Assembly: GCA_003483645.1 (NCBI GenBank)
Contig: DMYM01000468.1
Coordinates: 1 to 5,297, forward strand
Direction of reading: 5' to 3'
DNA from: Verrucomicrobiales bacterium
GTDB lineage: Bacteria; Verrucomicrobiota; Verrucomicrobiia; Verrucomicrobiales; Akkermansiaceae
DNA length: 5,297 nucleotides
Positions 4,718 to 5,297 of the stretch are shown one piece after another (positions within the stretch are counted from its first letter, which is position 1; the number at the start of each line of letters is the position of its first letter). Made by a program: the position numbers and the translations under genes. Under the pieces are notes generated by a model. The model was not told where the DNA came from. It was given only the letters and a program-made list of their open reading frames with translations, and did no database searches.

Positions 4718-5297
4718 TCAATCCTCGTTTGCCGGGACCACGTGGTAGAGCGTTTCGCCGTAGTGGGGCTTGAGGGGCCAGGTATCGGTGCGGAAGGGGA
4801 AGGCCGGCAGTTCCTTGCCATTCATGAGGGAGCCCAAGGGCAGGTTGGACCAGGCGTAGCGGACCGCGACGGGGTTGGGGACATCGGCGGACCAGACCTC
4901 CACGCCCGGTGGTGTGTTGCGGCCGCCGCTGACCCGGGCCTCGGCGTGGTGGAAGACCTGATCGGCACCGGCGAGGTAGAATCCCCGTGCATCGGCCCTG
5001 TCGAGCCGCAGACCTTGCGCGCCTTCCTCCTCAAAGAGAATGCGAATCCTGCCTTCCGTGTTCTCCATCGATTTGTAGACCGGCCCGTGCCACTGCAGCG
5101 GTCCCCTGCGGACCGCATCGGTAATGCCATGGACTTCGGAGAGGGCCCAGCGGGCGGCCCGGTCGCCGACCGGGTATTTCCGGCCCGGATGGATGTTGCT
5201 GTCGCTGTTGGCATCGAAACTGACGATCAGGCCGGTGTTCGGAGTGGAGCGCCAGGTCTTGAACTGCACCTCCCGGACGACGTTGGTGTGGTGGTTC
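4718..5297 (-). CDS. Sialate O-acetylesterase-like SGNH hydrolase, C-terminal part
   Basis: The last 192 residues are in the window; the frame is open to the right edge and the true start lies beyond it. A GTG at 5269 is internal, because the codons before it (encoding VVRE) continue the family pattern. Matches to sialate O-acetylesterases are PNTGLIVSFD, then SNIHPGRK with the expected catalytic His (codon 5189-5191), GPVYKSM, VPNPVAVRYAW and a terminal LPAFPFRTD. The Ser nucleophile region is outside the window. In polysaccharide-degrading bacteria this family often removes acetyl groups from plant polymers such as xylan or pectin rather than from sialic acid. The pectate lyase start follows about 52 bases after this stop on the same strand, which suggests cotranscription and a role in pectin deacetylation; that substrate is inference. 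Confidence 0.9.
   Translation of the reverse strand, partial: NHHTNVVREVQFKTWRSTPNTGLIVSFDANSDSNIHPGRKYPVGDRAARWALSEVHGITDAVRRGPLQWHGPVYKSMENTEGRIRILFEEEGAQGLRLDRADARGFYLAGADQVFHHAEARVSGGRNTPPGVEVWSADVPNPVAVRYAWSNLPLGSLMNGKELPAFPFRTDTWPLKPHYGETLYHVVPANED

Noticed and set aside
4666..4821. N-terminal extension of the pectate lyase to 4821
   Set aside because: It overlaps the 3' end of the esterase gene in another frame, is Pro/Ser-rich, and would bury the clear signal peptide in the interior.
1..5297. CRISPR arrays, tRNA genes, insertion sequences, phage or toxin-antitoxin genes
   Set aside because: I saw no regularly spaced repeats, cloverleaf-like sequence, transposase or integrase motifs, or paired small toxin/antitoxin ORFs.

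Overview
The window is GC-rich, densely packed bacterial DNA. A DUF502 membrane protein, a PL10 pectate lyase beside a sialate O-acetylesterase-type SGNH hydrolase, and mostly Shine-Dalgarno-poor starts fit a polysaccharide-degrading member of the Verrucomicrobiota/Planctomycetota group. Verrucomicrobiota is my best guess, by inference only; no rRNA or marker gene is present to confirm it.

Layout on the + strand: (i) the last 18 codons of an unidentified gene with an acidic, Pro/Ala-rich tail (1-57), closed by a strong intrinsic terminator (81-115); (ii) a complete DUF502 two-helix membrane protein (152-802), followed by a weaker terminator-like hairpin; (iii) a 213-base control region (803-1015) with an AT-rich promoter candidate, a palindromic operator-like element in its spacer, a leader hairpin and a possible 13-codon leader ORF whose stop overlaps the next start; (iv) a three-gene set, 1016-3520, with gaps of 22 and 11 bases: an ABC ATPase, a six-helix ABC-2-type permease, and a membrane-anchored protein with a His/Cys/Asp/Glu-rich segment and an alpha-helical C-terminal half.

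Layout on the - strand, converging on the set above: a sialate O-acetylesterase-like enzyme (C-terminal 192 residues, running off the right edge) followed after about 52 bases by a secreted family-10 pectate lyase (3643-4665). Together they suggest a small pectin-utilisation locus in which deacetylation of the polymer or its fragments assists the lyase.

The most interesting part is the three-gene ABC set. The third protein carries 12 His and 3 Cys between residues 65 and 122, including three consecutive C-[ED]-H-x-x units that are also recognisable as 15-base repeats in the DNA. This suggests a metal-linked ABC export, maturation or sensing system that I cannot match to a named one. The metal link is inference from composition only.
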